64,000 bases of DNA from CBDDIP01 sp965279405 (GTDB lineage Bacteria > Actinomycetota > Acidimicrobiia > Acidimicrobiales > Ilumatobacteraceae): contig OZ257157.1 in the NCBI GenBank assembly GCA_965279405.1, positions 4,836,001-4,900,000 on the forward strand. The letters run 5' to 3'. The notes under the pieces were generated by a model, which saw nothing but the letters and a program-made list of their open reading frames with translations, was not told the DNA's origin and searched no databases. The translations under genes were made by a program, and so were the position numbers. Below, in pieces: positions 40,157 through 53,662 of the stretch; position 1 is the first letter of the stretch; each line of letters begins with the position of its first letter.

Positions 40157-40186
40157 TCACCTCCTCGGACTCGGCGAGACGGTCCG

Positions 40187-40816
40187 TCAGAGGAGGTCGC
40201 GCAGGGCGGTTTCGAGGGACTCGACGCGGGCTTCGAGGGCGGCGATGCGCTCGGTGAGCGCGTCGGACGCAGCGGAGCGACCGGCGGACGTGCCACCGAA
40301 CTGAGCGGCTGTCGATGGTGCTTGCTCCTCGGCGAGGAGCTGCTGCCAACGCGGCTCCTTCTGGCCGTGGACTCGCGGGATCAGCTGCACGTGGCCGCGC
40401 TCCTGCAACCAGCCGAGCGCCGACTCGACGTGCGCGGACGACTCGAAGCGGTACCAACGTTCGCTGCGCTGACGCAGCTCGTTGATCGTCGACGGGCCAC
40501 GCAGGATCAGCAGCCCGAGCACCGTCAGCACGGCAGCGCCGTCGGCGTCGACACCCAGCTTGTCGCCGGCCTTGTGGCGGATGCGCACCACGCTGCGTCC
40601 GTGCGACGGGAGCTCGCGGCGCAACCAGCCGTCGACCTTCAACCGCTCGATGACCTGCTGCACGTCCTCCTCGGTCAGCGCCATCACCGGCTCGCGCGAC
40701 GACGACTGGTTGCACGCCAGCACCAGCGCGTTCACCGTGAGCGGGTACTGGTCGGGCACCGTGTGCTCCTTCTCGATCAGGGATCCGAGCACTCGTCCGT
40801 CGATCGCGTCCAGCAT
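40187..40816 (-). CDS. YceH-like protein (DUF480)
   Basis: 209 residues from the ATG at 40816, with a GTG at 40822 as an alternative. Two winged-helix modules: LDAIDGRVLGSLIEKEHTVP, then YPLTVNALVLACNQSSSREP, which is the signature of the DUF480/YceH family, and a second module STINELRQRSERWYRFESSA. A C-terminal coiled coil (ALTERIAALEARVESLETAL) follows. The family is widely conserved with no fixed function. It ends 30 bp after the tandem repeats. Confidence 0.92.
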   Translation of the reverse strand: MLDAIDGRVLGSLIEKEHTVPDQYPLTVNALVLACNQSSSREPVMALTEEDVQQVIERLKVDGWLRRELPSHGRSVVRIRHKAGDKLGVDADGAAVLTVLGLLILRGPSTINELRQRSERWYRFESSAHVESALGWLQERGHVQLIPRVHGQKEPRWQQLLAEEQAPSTAAQFGGTSAGRSAASDALTERIAALEARVESLETALRDLL

Positions 40817-40878
40817 GCGCACACCCTACGGCCGGGCGCGAGACGACGGCCCGGATCCGCCTGCCTAGATTCACGCCC

Positions 40879-41541
40879 GTGATCCGTCTCCGCCAGGTGG
40901 CCCTCGTCGCCGCCGACCTCGACTCGTCCGTCCAACAGCTGTGCGACACGCTCGGCCTGGCGGTGTGCTTCCGCGACCCCGGTGTCGCCGAGTTCGGGTT
41001 GCACAACGCGCTGATGCTCATCGGCGACCAGTTCCTCGAAGTGGTGTCGCCAACCGCTGACGGCACCACCGCGGGCCGGCTGCTCGCCAAGCGCAACGGC
41101 GACGGCGGCTACATGGCGATCTACGAAGTGGACGACCTCGATCGTCGCGAGGCCGCGATCCGCGAGCACGGCGTGCGCATCGTGTGGCAAGCGGATGCAC
41201 CGTCGATCCGCGGCCGGCACCTCCATCCGGCCGACGTCGGCGGGGCGATCGTCAGCATCGATCAACCGGTGCCCAACGGGTCGTGGGCATGGGCCGGCAA
41301 GCAGTGGTCTGCGCACGAGGACAACGCGATCGTGTCCGGGATCGCCGGCATCACCGTCGGCGCGCGGGACCCGATCGCCATGCAGGCGCGCTGGGCGCAG
41401 CTCGGCGTCGATCACGCGGTGCGGTTCCAACCGGCGGGCGCTCGCGGCGAGGGCATCGACGAGCTCGAGCTGGTGGCCACGCACCGCTCACGTGCCGGCG
41501 AGCAGCATCAGCTCTGCGGCATCACCGTTCGACTCGTCTGA
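40879..41541 (+). CDS. VOC/glyoxalase-like protein
   Basis: 220 residues, GTG start. The N-terminal VOC module (RLRQVALVAADLDSSVQQLC, then VAEFGLHNALMLIGDQFLEV) is followed by YMAIYEVDDLDRREAAIREH and a second partial module (IAGITVGARDPIAMQARWAQ). Glu/His residues that could bind a divalent metal are present but not the full glyoxalase I set. It resembles the glyoxalase-like domains annotated Glyoxalase_3. Substrate unknown. Confidence 0.8.
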   Translation: MIRLRQVALVAADLDSSVQQLCDTLGLAVCFRDPGVAEFGLHNALMLIGDQFLEVVSPTADGTTAGRLLAKRNGDGGYMAIYEVDDLDRREAAIREHGVRIVWQADAPSIRGRHLHPADVGGAIVSIDQPVPNGSWAWAGKQWSAHEDNAIVSGIAGITVGARDPIAMQARWAQLGVDHAVRFQPAGARGEGIDELELVATHRSRAGEQHQLCGITVRLV

Positions 41542-41556
41542 CCGAGGACTGGATCG

Positions 41557-42210
41557 TCAGCAGTCGGGGCCGGGGATGTTGATGGTCACCCCGACGACGA
41601 AGTTCTTGTAGCCCTTGGTCGTGACGTTGGCCTTGTCGAGCTGCGCAACGGTGACGTCGAAGTTCGTTGCCACCTTGCTCGGCAGGTCGCCTTCGACGAT
41701 CTTGTAGGTGCCGACCGCTTTACAGGCGCCGTCTTCCAACTTCTCGGTGGTCGTGGTGGTGGCCGCAGGCTTGGTGGTCGTGGTGGTGACCGACGGCGTC
41801 TCGCCGCCGGCGATCGTCGTGGTGGTCGGCGAGGCGATCACCCCGGTGCAGCCGATCAGCGCTCCGGCGGGGACGTTGATCTTCACGCCGACCGGGAAGA
41901 TGGCGTAGTTCTCGGTGTCGGCGTTGGCAGCGTCCAGCGCATCCTTCGTGACGCCGCACTTCTTGGCGACGAGGATCGGGAAGTCACCGGCGACGATCTC
42001 GTAGGTCTGCGGGGAGAGGATGGTCTCGCCCGGCGCTGGCTGCGCGGTGGTGGCGGTGGGGTCGGTGGTCGAGGGCGGCGGGACGGTGACGAAGTTGGTC
42101 GGGCCGACCTGGATGACGGTGGTGGACGCCCCGGTGGCATCGCTGCCGCAGCTGCTGAGCAGGAGCAGTGCCGCGCCCGCGACGATGAGAGCAGACGGCT
42201 TCAAACGCAT
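41557..42210 (-). CDS. Lipoprotein with two LysM domains
   Basis: 217 residues. Lipobox LSSC with Cys21 (signal MRLKPSALIVAGAALLLLSS), so it is exported and lipid-anchored. Thr/Pro-rich linkers at about 45-60 and 128-157 separate two LysM-like modules at 70-114 (YEIVAGDFPILVAKKCGVTK) and 168-213 (YKIVEGDLPSKVATNFDVTV). LysM binds peptidoglycan glycan strands. The protein is probably surface-attached and Thr-linker modified, but no catalytic domain is present. Downstream convergent neighbour is the VOC gene, 15 bp away. Confidence 0.88.
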   Translation of the reverse strand: MRLKPSALIVAGAALLLLSSCGSDATGASTTVIQVGPTNFVTVPPPSTTDPTATTAQPAPGETILSPQTYEIVAGDFPILVAKKCGVTKDALDAANADTENYAIFPVGVKINVPAGALIGCTGVIASPTTTTIAGGETPSVTTTTTKPAATTTTTEKLEDGACKAVGTYKIVEGDLPSKVATNFDVTVAQLDKANVTTKGYKNFVVGVTINIPGPDC

Positions 42211-42232
42211 TGCGCAGATAGTACGCGCTGAC

Positions 42233-42248
42233 AGCGGCGAGCGCCGCT
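42233..42248 (-). terminator. Short hairpin downstream of gltD
   Basis: AGCGGC-GAGC-GCCGCT forms a 6 bp stem with a 4 nt loop, 4 bases after the gltD stop. No T-run follows. Plausible end of the gltBD transcript. Confidence 0.45.
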
Positions 42249-42252
42249 CAGG

Positions 42253-43696
42253 TCAGACGAGCGGTCGAGCGGTCGGCAGGATCGGCGACGGGAGCTGGGT
42301 CTCGCCGAGCAGCCACGAGTCGACCCCTGCGGCGCACGAGCGGCCCTCGGCGATCGCCCACACGATCAGGCTCTGGCCGCGGCCCATGTCGCCGGCCACG
42401 AACACGCCCGGCACGTTGGTCATGTACTGATCGCTGCGGCGCACGTTGCCACGCTCGTCGAAGTTCACCCCGAGCTGCTCCAGCCACGTGCCGCGCTCCG
42501 GGCCGACGAAGCCCATCGCCAGGAACACGAAGTCGGCCGGCAGCTCGCGATCAGAGCCCTCGATCTTCTGGAAGCGACCGTCGACCATCTCCACCTCGTG
42601 GAGGATCAACGCCTGCACCCGACCGTTGCCGTCGTCGACGAATCGCTCGGTGTTGACGCTGTAGACGCGCTCGCCACCCTCTTCGTGGGCCGACGAGACG
42701 CGGTAGACGAGGCTCCACTGCGGCCACGGGTTGCTGTCGGCGCGCAGATCGGGAGGTCGCGGCATGATCTCCAGCTGGGTCACCGAGGCGGCCTCCTGGC
42801 GCAGCGCCGTGCCGAGGCAGTCCGCCCCGGTGTCGCCGCCGCCGATGATCACGACGTGCTTGCCGACGACGTTGATCGGCGACTCGTCGAGGTCGCCCTC
42901 CTGCACCCGGTTGGACAGCGGCAGGTACTCCATCGCCTGGTGGATGCCGGCCAGCTCGCGGCCGGGGATCGGCAGATCTCGCGCCGCGGTGGCGCCGCAG
43001 GCGAGCACGATCGCGTCGTACGTGGCGAGCAGCACCTCGATGTCCACCCCGTCCCCGACCGGCGCGTTGGTGCGGAACTCGGTGCCCTCGGCCTCCATCT
43101 GGGCGATGCGGCGATCGAGGTGGCGCTTCTCCATCTTGAACTCGGGGATGCCGTAGCGCAGCAGCCCGCCGATGCGGTCGGCACGCTCGAGCACGACCAC
43201 GTCGTGTCCGGCGCGCGTGAGCTGCTGCGCGGCTGCCAGCCCTGCGGGACCGGAGCCGATGACGGCGCAGCGCTTGCCGGTGCGCACCGACGGGATCTGC
43301 GGCAGCACCCAGCCTTCGTCCCAGGCCCGGTCGACGATCTCGACCTCGACCTGTTTGATGGTCACCGGGTCGCTGTTGATGCCGAGCACGCACGCGCTCT
43401 CGCACGGCGCCGGGCACAGCCGTCCGGTGAACTCGGGGAAGTTGTTCGTCGCGTGCAGCCGGTCGATGGCGTCACGCCAGTGCTCGCGGTAGACGAGGTC
43501 GTTCCAGTCGGGGATCAGGTTGCCCAGCGGGCAGCCGTTGTTGCAGAACGGGATGCCGCAGTCCATGCAGCGGCCGGCCTGCAGGCGCAACGTCGACTGG
43601 TCGAAGTCCTCGTAGACCTCCTTCCAGTCGCGCAGGCGAACCGGCACCGCACGACGCACCGGCGTCTGGCGATCCCACTGCATGAACCCGGTCGTC

Positions 43697-43704
<8 letters not shown>
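42253..43704 (-). CDS. gltD: Glutamate synthase small subunit
   Basis: 483 residues. An N-terminal Fe-S binding region has Cys pairs in CMDCGIPFCNNGCPLG and LCPAPCESACVLG. An FAD site follows in CAVIGSGPAGLAAAQQLTRA and an NADPH site in HVVIIGGGDTGADCLGTALR. It delivers electrons from NADPH to the large subunit. It starts 8 bp before the gltB stop, so the two are translationally coupled. Confidence 0.96.
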
Positions 43705-48253
<4,549 letters not shown>

Positions 48254-48383
48254 CGAGTTGTGAGCTCCACGAAGTCGGCGGCGAACCGCATGTCGGCTGG
48301 GTGGCCCTCGGGACGACGCTGGCCCGGAAAGGTGAACTGGATGTTACTGAGCAGCGCGCTCCGGCGCCACCTGGTTCTGCGCC

Positions 48384-48397
48384 GTCGTTCCGGAACG
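48384..48397. promoter_or_regulatory. 14 bp palindrome in gltB upstream region
   Basis: TCGTTCCGGAACGA is perfectly symmetric and lies about 130 bp upstream of gltB and 72 bp upstream of the DinB-like gene. A regulator site for either promoter is possible; no known consensus is recognised. Confidence 0.35.
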
Positions 48398-48468
48398 ATC
48401 TCGTCCGCAACCTCGCGTACGGTGCCGAGATCGGTGACCAACCTGCCGATGCCACGAAAGGGAGCGTC

Positions 48469-49185
48469 ATGCCGGAGGAGTTCGAGGGAGATCTTTCCGA
48501 GTCGGTGTTCTGGGGCGCCGACCTCAGCCGTTCGGAATTCCGCGACGTCGACCTGACCGGAGTGCGCATCAGCCACGCGTTGCTCGTCGACGTCGACATC
48601 GACGCGCAGATCGACCGGTTCGTCATCAACGGCGTCGACGTCACGGCCTACGTCAACGAGCGCGACCAGTGGTACCCGCTGCGAGCGATGATCCGCCCGA
48701 CGGACCCCGACGGGATGCGTGCCGCGTGGACGGCGCTGGAAGCGACGTGGGGCGCCACCATCACTCGCGCTCGAGCACTGCCCGAAGCGTCGCTGCACCA
48801 GTCGGTGAACGGCGAGTTCACGTTCGTCGAGACGGTGCGCCACGTCGTGTTCGCCATCGACAAGTGGTTCACGGCTCCGATCCTCGGCGAGCCGTTCTCC
48901 CCCATCGGCCTGCCCAACCGCGGCTCGGTCGACTTCCCGTTCCCCGGGCTCGACTCCTCACTCACGCCGTCGGCGCCGGACGCGATCGCCGTCTTCGGCG
49001 ATCGAGCTGCGAAGGTTCGCGACTTCGTCGCCGACATCACCGCCGACGACTTCGAGCGAACGATCGACGTGCTCGAGAACGGCCCGCACCCATTGCGGGA
49101 GGGGCTGTTCACGGTGTTCGAGGAGTCCTTCTGGCACAACCGCTACGCCCTGCGCGACCTCACCGTCCTCGAAGCATCAGACTGA
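48469..49185 (+). CDS. DinB-like protein with pentapeptide-like N-terminus
   Basis: 238 residues, ATG with a strong ribosome site AAAGGGAG. Residues 8-45 show pentapeptide-repeat spacing (ESVFWGADLSRSEFRDVDLT). From about 60 to the end is a DinB/YfiT-type four-helix domain (PDGMRAAWTALEATWGATIT, FVETVRHVVFAIDKWFTAPI, FWHNRYALRDL), whose three histidines (VRHVVF, EESFWHNR and one further) may bind a metal. DinB proteins act in thiol-dependent transfers such as mycothiol chemistry in actinobacteria. The combination of pentapeptides with DinB is not one I recognise. Confidence 0.82.
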   Translation: MPEEFEGDLSESVFWGADLSRSEFRDVDLTGVRISHALLVDVDIDAQIDRFVINGVDVTAYVNERDQWYPLRAMIRPTDPDGMRAAWTALEATWGATITRARALPEASLHQSVNGEFTFVETVRHVVFAIDKWFTAPILGEPFSPIGLPNRGSVDFPFPGLDSSLTPSAPDAIAVFGDRAAKVRDFVADITADDFERTIDVLENGPHPLREGLFTVFEESFWHNRYALRDLTVLEASD

Positions 49186-49213
49186 AGCATCCCGACCGAC
49201 CCCATCGCGACTC

Positions 49214-49250
49214 GGCGGGATCCTTCTCGGAAACCGAGAAGGATCCCGCC
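49214..49250. terminator. Perfect 17 bp hairpin after the DinB-like gene
   Basis: GGCGGGATCCTTCTCGG, loop AAA, then CCGAGAAGGATCCCGCC: a flawless 17 bp stem 29 bp after the stop. It has no U-tract, as often in high-GC actinobacteria. It should end transcription before the 49303 gene. Confidence 0.85.
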
Positions 49251-49302
49251 CGGAACCACCGGAGCGCTCTGGCGCGTGGTCCGGTCGCGCGAGGATCGGT
49301 CG

Positions 49303-49683
49303 ATGTCGTACGACATCTTCATGCAGGGGTTCTCACGCGGTGATGCTGCAGACGGTGACGGCCACGCGGCGATGAGCATCCTGTCGCCGCTCATCAACGA
49401 GCGACAGGGCTCGTGGGCTCGCATCACGTTCAGCGACGGCGAGGCAGACGTGTACGGCATCGACGAGCCGGCGTCGGGGTTGATGTTCAACCACATCAGC
49501 GGCGAGTCGGTCTGGCAGGTGATGTTCGACGTCGCGGCCGCCGCCGGCTTCACGATCATGCCGATCGATTGCCCCGCGTGCGTGCCCCCCGGTGTGTCGA
49601 GCGACGATCTCCCCACGCCGTTCTGCGACGAGGCCGTCGTCGTGACATCGGGCGACGCGCTGCGCGCCATCGTGCTGTCGTGA
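49303..49683 (+). CDS. Hypothetical protein (MSYDIF-type)
   Basis: 126 residues from the ATG at 49303, chosen because MSYDIFMQGFSRGDAADGDG is the typical start of this small actinobacterial family. The central segment WARITFSDGEADVYGIDEP is beta-rich. Cysteines in DCPACVPPG could form a disulfide or bind metal. No function is known to me. It has no signal peptide and stands between two strong hairpins. Confidence 0.65.
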   Translation: MSYDIFMQGFSRGDAADGDGHAAMSILSPLINERQGSWARITFSDGEADVYGIDEPASGLMFNHISGESVWQVMFDVAAAAGFTIMPIDCPACVPPGVSSDDLPTPFCDEAVVVTSGDALRAIVLS

Positions 49684-49712
49684 ACCGGTGACGCCACGAG
49701 CCCGCGATCGCT

Positions 49713-49763
49713 GGCAGCAGATGTCTCGCTGAGGCGGACATCTGCTGCCTGCGCCAGACGCAG
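49713..49763. terminator. 37 nt palindromic hairpin plus small second stem
   Basis: GGCAGCAGATGTC (49713-49725) pairs exactly with GACATCTGCTGCC (49737-49749) around an 11 nt loop. Immediately after, CTGCG and CGCAG at 49749-49763 form a second 5 bp stem. It lies 30 bp after the MSYDIF gene, with no U-tract. Confidence 0.75.
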
Positions 49764-49787
49764 CGGGGCCCGACGTAGCATCGCCGC

Positions 49788-50166
49788 GTGTCGATGCCCC
49801 CGCCAGGTCCTGAGCGCCCGCCGAACTGGGGCAACAGCCCGCCGCCGCCCGGCTACATCGCCCCGGAGTCCGTACGCGACGGGTCCGTACGGTTGGCCGG
49901 GCAACGCGCGCGAGCACCAGAACGGAACCACGATCCTCGTGCTCGGCATCCTCAGCCTCGTCGGGTGCGCGCTGCTCGGTCCGGTCGCCTGGACGATGGG
50001 CAACAGCGCGGTCCGCGAGATGGACGCGCAACCGGGTGTCAACTGGACCAACCGCGGCAACGTCACCGCCGGACGGATCTGCGGGATCATCAGCTCCTGC
50101 CTGATGATCGTCGGGGTCGCCATCTTCATCGTCATCCTCGTGGCCGCCGCAGCGGCGAGCAACTGA
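49788..50166 (+). pseudogene. Frameshifted DUF4190-type membrane protein
   Basis: The GTG at 49788 opens a Pro-rich N-terminus (MSMPPPGPERPPNWGNSP, then GYIAPES). After about 49862 that frame turns into unlikely sequence, while the next frame continues as PYATGPYGWPGNAREHQNGT, then TILVLGILSLVGCALLGPVA, MGNSAVREMDAQPG and a second membrane helix to the stop at 50166. Together they form one complete DUF4190-like protein with two membrane helices. One extra base near 49862-49880, most simply a G in CGGAG, would explain the break. It may be a sequencing error, a recent mutation or programmed shifting. An intact later part could start at GTG 49939. Confidence 0.75.
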
Positions 50167-50174
50167 CCGCAGCC

Positions 50175-50939
50175 ATGTCGCCGACCGACCCTGCGCTGTT
50201 CTACACGGGTGTCGTCGCGCAGCTCTACGGCGCACTGCGCGGGACCGGTCCGTTCGATCCGACGCCGTACGCGCGGTTCATCGAGCGATCCGGCCAACCG
50301 GCACTCGAGCTCGGCTGCGGTGAGGGCGATCCCTTGCTCGACCTGCTGGCGATGGGGCTCGACGTCGAGGGGCTCGACTCATCGCCGGACATGCTGGCCC
50401 GCTGCCGCGTCGCCGCCGCGACCCGGGGACTCGATCCCGTGCTCCACGAGCAGCCGATCGAATCCATGCAGATCGATCGCCTGTTCTCGTCGATCTTCCT
50501 CGCCGGCCCGACGTTCAACCTGCTCCCCGATGATGCGACAGCGCTGCGGGCGCTCGAGCGCATCCGCATGCACCTCGCACCTGGCGGCGGGGTGCTGATC
50601 CCGCTGTTCATCCCGCGGCCCACCAAGCCGACGAACTTCGGGCGAGCTCGAACGCACACCACCGATGACGGCGCCGAGATGCGCTTCAGCGCCGTGAGCG
50701 AGGTGCGCGACGACGTCGCTCGCACGCAGATCACCATGCTGCGATACGAGCTGCACACGGCGGCGGCGAGCGAGATCGTCGAACGCCCGTGGGTGCTCCA
50801 CTGGTACACGCAGGATGGCTTTCGGGCCATCGTCGAGCAGAGCGGGCTCGCGGTCACCCGTGTCATGAGCGACGCCGGCACCGCGGTCGTCGCCGACGAT
50901 CCGTCGTTCAACTTCCTGCTCCGCCACACCGACGCCTGA
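50175..50939 (+). CDS. SAM-dependent methyltransferase
   Basis: 254 residues, ATG 8 bp after the preceding stop. SAM motif LELGCGEG (44-51), acidic GLDSSPDMLARCRVAA, and the post-II segment FSSIFLAGPTFNLLPDDATA. The C-terminal half has the long strand YELHTAAASEIVERPWVLHW typical of actinobacterial class I methyltransferases. Substrate unknown. Ends 9 bp before the convergent thymidine kinase gene. Confidence 0.88.
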   Translation: MSPTDPALFYTGVVAQLYGALRGTGPFDPTPYARFIERSGQPALELGCGEGDPLLDLLAMGLDVEGLDSSPDMLARCRVAAATRGLDPVLHEQPIESMQIDRLFSSIFLAGPTFNLLPDDATALRALERIRMHLAPGGGVLIPLFIPRPTKPTNFGRARTHTTDDGAEMRFSAVSEVRDDVARTQITMLRYELHTAAASEIVERPWVLHWYTQDGFRAIVEQSGLAVTRVMSDAGTAVVADDPSFNFLLRHTDA

Positions 50940-50948
50940 GCGGTCTGG

Positions 50949-51551
50949 CTAGGTGCCGATCTCGCCGTTGCGGTAGTGCGTGCGGCACAGCAGCTCGTAG
51001 CGCACGACGTCGCCGAACAGCGGCTGCTCGCCGTGCTCGTCGGTGTCACCGACCACCACCGTCTCGCCCTCGTAGGTGATGTCGCCGTTGACGACGCGGG
51101 CGTTGTGCGTCGCCCGGGCACCGCACCAGCAGCGCGCCTCGACCTGCATCGGCACCCGCTCGTCGGCGACCTCGAGGAAGCGCTTCGTGCCCTCGAAGAG
51201 CAGACCGCGGAAGTCGGTGATCAGCCCGAAGGCGAACACGTCGATGCCGAGATCGTCGACGGCGCGGGCCAGCTGATCGACCTGCTCCTCGGAGTAGAAC
51301 TGGGCCTCGTCGCAGATCATGTAGTGCAACGGCCAGTGGTCGACGGCGAGCTTGTAGATGTCCAGCTCCGGCAGCACCTCGATGGCGTCGGCGGCGACGC
51401 CGAGGCGGCTGGTGACCTGTGCACCCTCGCGATCCAGCTTGGTCAGCAGCAACCCGTACAGGTCGCGGCTGGCCAGGTTGTGGTGGATCTGCAGCGCCAT
51501 CGTGCTCTTGCCCGAGCCCATCGTGCCGAAGTTGAAGCGAAGGGTTGCCAT
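50949..51551 (-). CDS. tdk: Thymidine kinase
   Basis: 200 residues. P-loop GTMGSGKST (9-17), the catalytic-base region YMICDEAQFYSEEQVDQLA, lasso loop with zinc ligands in CWCGARATHNAR and CRTHYR. It phosphorylates thymidine for DNA salvage in the cytoplasm. The start is the ATG at 51551, 14 bp downstream of the phosphatase-like gene on the same strand. Confidence 0.95.
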   Translation of the reverse strand: MATLRFNFGTMGSGKSTMALQIHHNLASRDLYGLLLTKLDREGAQVTSRLGVAADAIEVLPELDIYKLAVDHWPLHYMICDEAQFYSEEQVDQLARAVDDLGIDVFAFGLITDFRGLLFEGTKRFLEVADERVPMQVEARCWCGARATHNARVVNGDITYEGETVVVGDTDEHGEQPLFGDVVRYELLCRTHYRNGEIGT

Positions 51552-51565
51552 GACGGGCGCCGACC

Positions 51566-52375
51566 CTACCCGGGCACCCGCAGGTCGACGACGACAGCGG
51601 CGTGATCGCTCGGCACCGTTGGTCCGGCGGGGCCGGCGACGGGCTCCGTGCCGGCCAGCCATGCACTGACCGGGTTGCCGACCGGCTTCGGGCGCGGCCA
51701 GCTGATCAGCACGTAGTCGAGCCGCCGGTTCGGCCACGCGGTGTCGCCCTGGTACGGGTTGTCGCGCCGCCACGTGTGCCCCGGCCCGTCACCGACCTGC
51801 TCCCACGCATCACTGAGCACGAGGTTCGGGATCGGGCCGGCCCGCCGCCCGGTCAGCAAGCGCACCTCGTCGCTGTCGGGCACGGCGTTGAGGTCGCCGC
51901 ACACGATCATCGGCAGTGCGGTGTCAGGGTCGCCGCGACGGCCGGCGGCGACCTGCAGGAGCTGCTCGGCCTGACGCTGGCGCACGCCGGACTCGTCGAA
52001 CCGGTAGGCCAGGTGGGTCGAGGCCACCGGCCACGCTCCCCAGGGAGCGTCGACGTCGGCGACGAGCACTCGACGGTGCCCCGGCGCTCCGTCGCCGCCG
52101 ACGAGGGCGATGCTCTCGACGTTCGTCAGCGGCCAACGGCTGACGATGGCGTTGTGGAACCCGACGTCGCGCTGCGTGAACGGATCATCGGTGATGGCGA
52201 CGTGCCAGCCCCGTGCGGCGCCGAGCTCGTGAGCGAGCGACGACCCGGCCTCGCTCCACACCTCCTGCAGGCACAGCACGTCCGGCGCCTGCTCGTCGAT
52301 CACCGCCTCGATCGCGGGACGGCGCTGCTCCCAGGGGCCGAAGCGCCACCACAGGTTCCACGTCATCACCCGCAT
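51566..52375 (-). CDS. Endonuclease/exonuclease/phosphatase-family protein
   Basis: 269 residues. The EEP fold is shown by MTWNLWWRFGP (N-terminal Asn), LCLQEVWSEAG (metal-binding Glu), STHLAYRFD, VCGDLNAVPDSDEV and the final SDHAAVVVDL with the catalytic Asp-His. No signal peptide, so it is probably cytoplasmic. It may act on phosphodiesters of nucleic acids, lipids or inositol phosphates; the sequence does not settle which. Divergent from the luciferase-like gene at 52447. Confidence 0.9.
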   Translation of the reverse strand: MRVMTWNLWWRFGPWEQRRPAIEAVIDEQAPDVLCLQEVWSEAGSSLAHELGAARGWHVAITDDPFTQRDVGFHNAIVSRWPLTNVESIALVGGDGAPGHRRVLVADVDAPWGAWPVASTHLAYRFDESGVRQRQAEQLLQVAAGRRGDPDTALPMIVCGDLNAVPDSDEVRLLTGRRAGPIPNLVLSDAWEQVGDGPGHTWRRDNPYQGDTAWPNRRLDYVLISWPRPKPVGNPVSAWLAGTEPVAGPAGPTVPSDHAAVVVDLRVPG

Positions 52376-52446
52376 GGCACCAGCATGGTCCTCCACGACG
52401 GGGCTGCCGCAACCGACCATTTCTGACATTGACGTCACTTTGAGAT

Positions 52447-53655
52447 ATGGTCGCCGGCATGCAGCCGTCCCGCCGCCCGATGCGCTTCGGCATCTTCGCC
52501 GCACCGTTCCACCACGTCGCCGAGAACCCGACGTGGGCGCTCGCCCGCGACCTCGAGTTGGCGGTCCACGCCGACCACCTCGGCTACGAGGAGTGCTGGT
52601 ACGGCGAGCACCACTCCGGGGGAACGGAGCTGATCGGGTCGCCGGAGCTGATGATCGCCGCTGCCGCGCAGCACACGCAGCGCATCCGCCTCGGCACCGG
52701 CGTGACGTCGCTGCCGTACCACCACCCGTTCATGCTCGCCGATCGGATGGTGCAGCTCGATCACATGACCAAGGGTCGGGTGATGCTCGGCGTCGGTCCC
52801 GGCGCGCTGCCCGGTGATGCCTACATGATGGGCATCCACCCGTCGCAGCAACGGCCGCGCATGGAGGAGTGCCTCGAGGCGGTCCTCTCACTGTGGAGCG
52901 GTCACGCCCCGGTGTCGATGCAGACCGACTGGTTCACCCTCCAGGAAGCGCGGCTGCAGTTGCGTCCGTTCCAAGCCGATGGCATCGAGGTCGCCGTCGC
53001 GGCGACGTTCTCGCCATCCGGCCCGCGTCTCGCCGGCCGGTTCGGCACCGGCCTGCTGTCGATCTCGGCGACGCAGCCGCAGGCGTTCGAGGCGCTCGCA
53101 CGGCACTGGAGCACGGCCCAGGAGGTCGCGGCAGCGTCCGGCACGCAGGTCGATCGACGTCATTGGCGGATGGTCGGTCCGATGCACCTCGCGCCGACGG
53201 AGGCGCAAGCCCGTGCCGAGGTCGAACACGGGCTGAAGGAGTGGGTCGAGTACTTCTTGAAGATCGGCGCGATCCCGATCCTCGGCGACCTCGACACGAG
53301 CGGCGATCTCGTCGACGCCGTCAACGAATCAGGCGTCGGCGTGATCGGCACACCGGACATGGCGGTCGAGCAGATCCGCCGGCTCGAGGCGCAGTCCGAG
53401 GGCTTCGGCACGTACCTCCTGATGATGCACGAGTGGGCAGATCACAACGCGACGTCGCGCTCGTTGGAGCTGTTCGCACGCTGGGTGATGCCCGAGTTCC
53501 GCGGCACCACCGGACCGATGATGGACAGCCGCGACTGGACGGCCAACAACCGGGAGCGGTTCATCGGCGACGTGCGCGGTGCACTGCGCTCAGCCGCCGA
53601 TCAATACCGGGTCGAGCGCGACGAACGACGGGCAGCGACCGGCAACCCGCAGTGA
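52447..53655 (+). CDS. LLM-class flavin/F420 monooxygenase (limonene monooxygenase-like)
   Basis: 402 residues from the ATG at 52447; later ATGs at 52459 and 52480 (MRFGIF) are also plausible because the fold starts there. Luciferase-like motifs: RFGIFAAPFHHVAENPTWAL, CWYGEHHSGGTELIGSPELM, RLGTGVTSLPYHHPFMLADR and RVMLGVGPGALPGDAYMMGI. The order matches the group annotated as limonene 1,2-monooxygenase. Upstream is a TGACGTCA palindrome at 52430-52437. The next gene, a DNA ligase, is convergent and ends 7 bp away. Confidence 0.9.
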   Translation: MVAGMQPSRRPMRFGIFAAPFHHVAENPTWALARDLELAVHADHLGYEECWYGEHHSGGTELIGSPELMIAAAAQHTQRIRLGTGVTSLPYHHPFMLADRMVQLDHMTKGRVMLGVGPGALPGDAYMMGIHPSQQRPRMEECLEAVLSLWSGHAPVSMQTDWFTLQEARLQLRPFQADGIEVAVAATFSPSGPRLAGRFGTGLLSISATQPQAFEALARHWSTAQEVAAASGTQVDRRHWRMVGPMHLAPTEAQARAEVEHGLKEWVEYFLKIGAIPILGDLDTSGDLVDAVNESGVGVIGTPDMAVEQIRRLEAQSEGFGTYLLMMHEWADHNATSRSLELFARWVMPEFRGTTGPMMDSRDWTANNRERFIGDVRGALRSAADQYRVERDERRAATGNPQ

Positions 53656-53662
53656 CCGCTCG

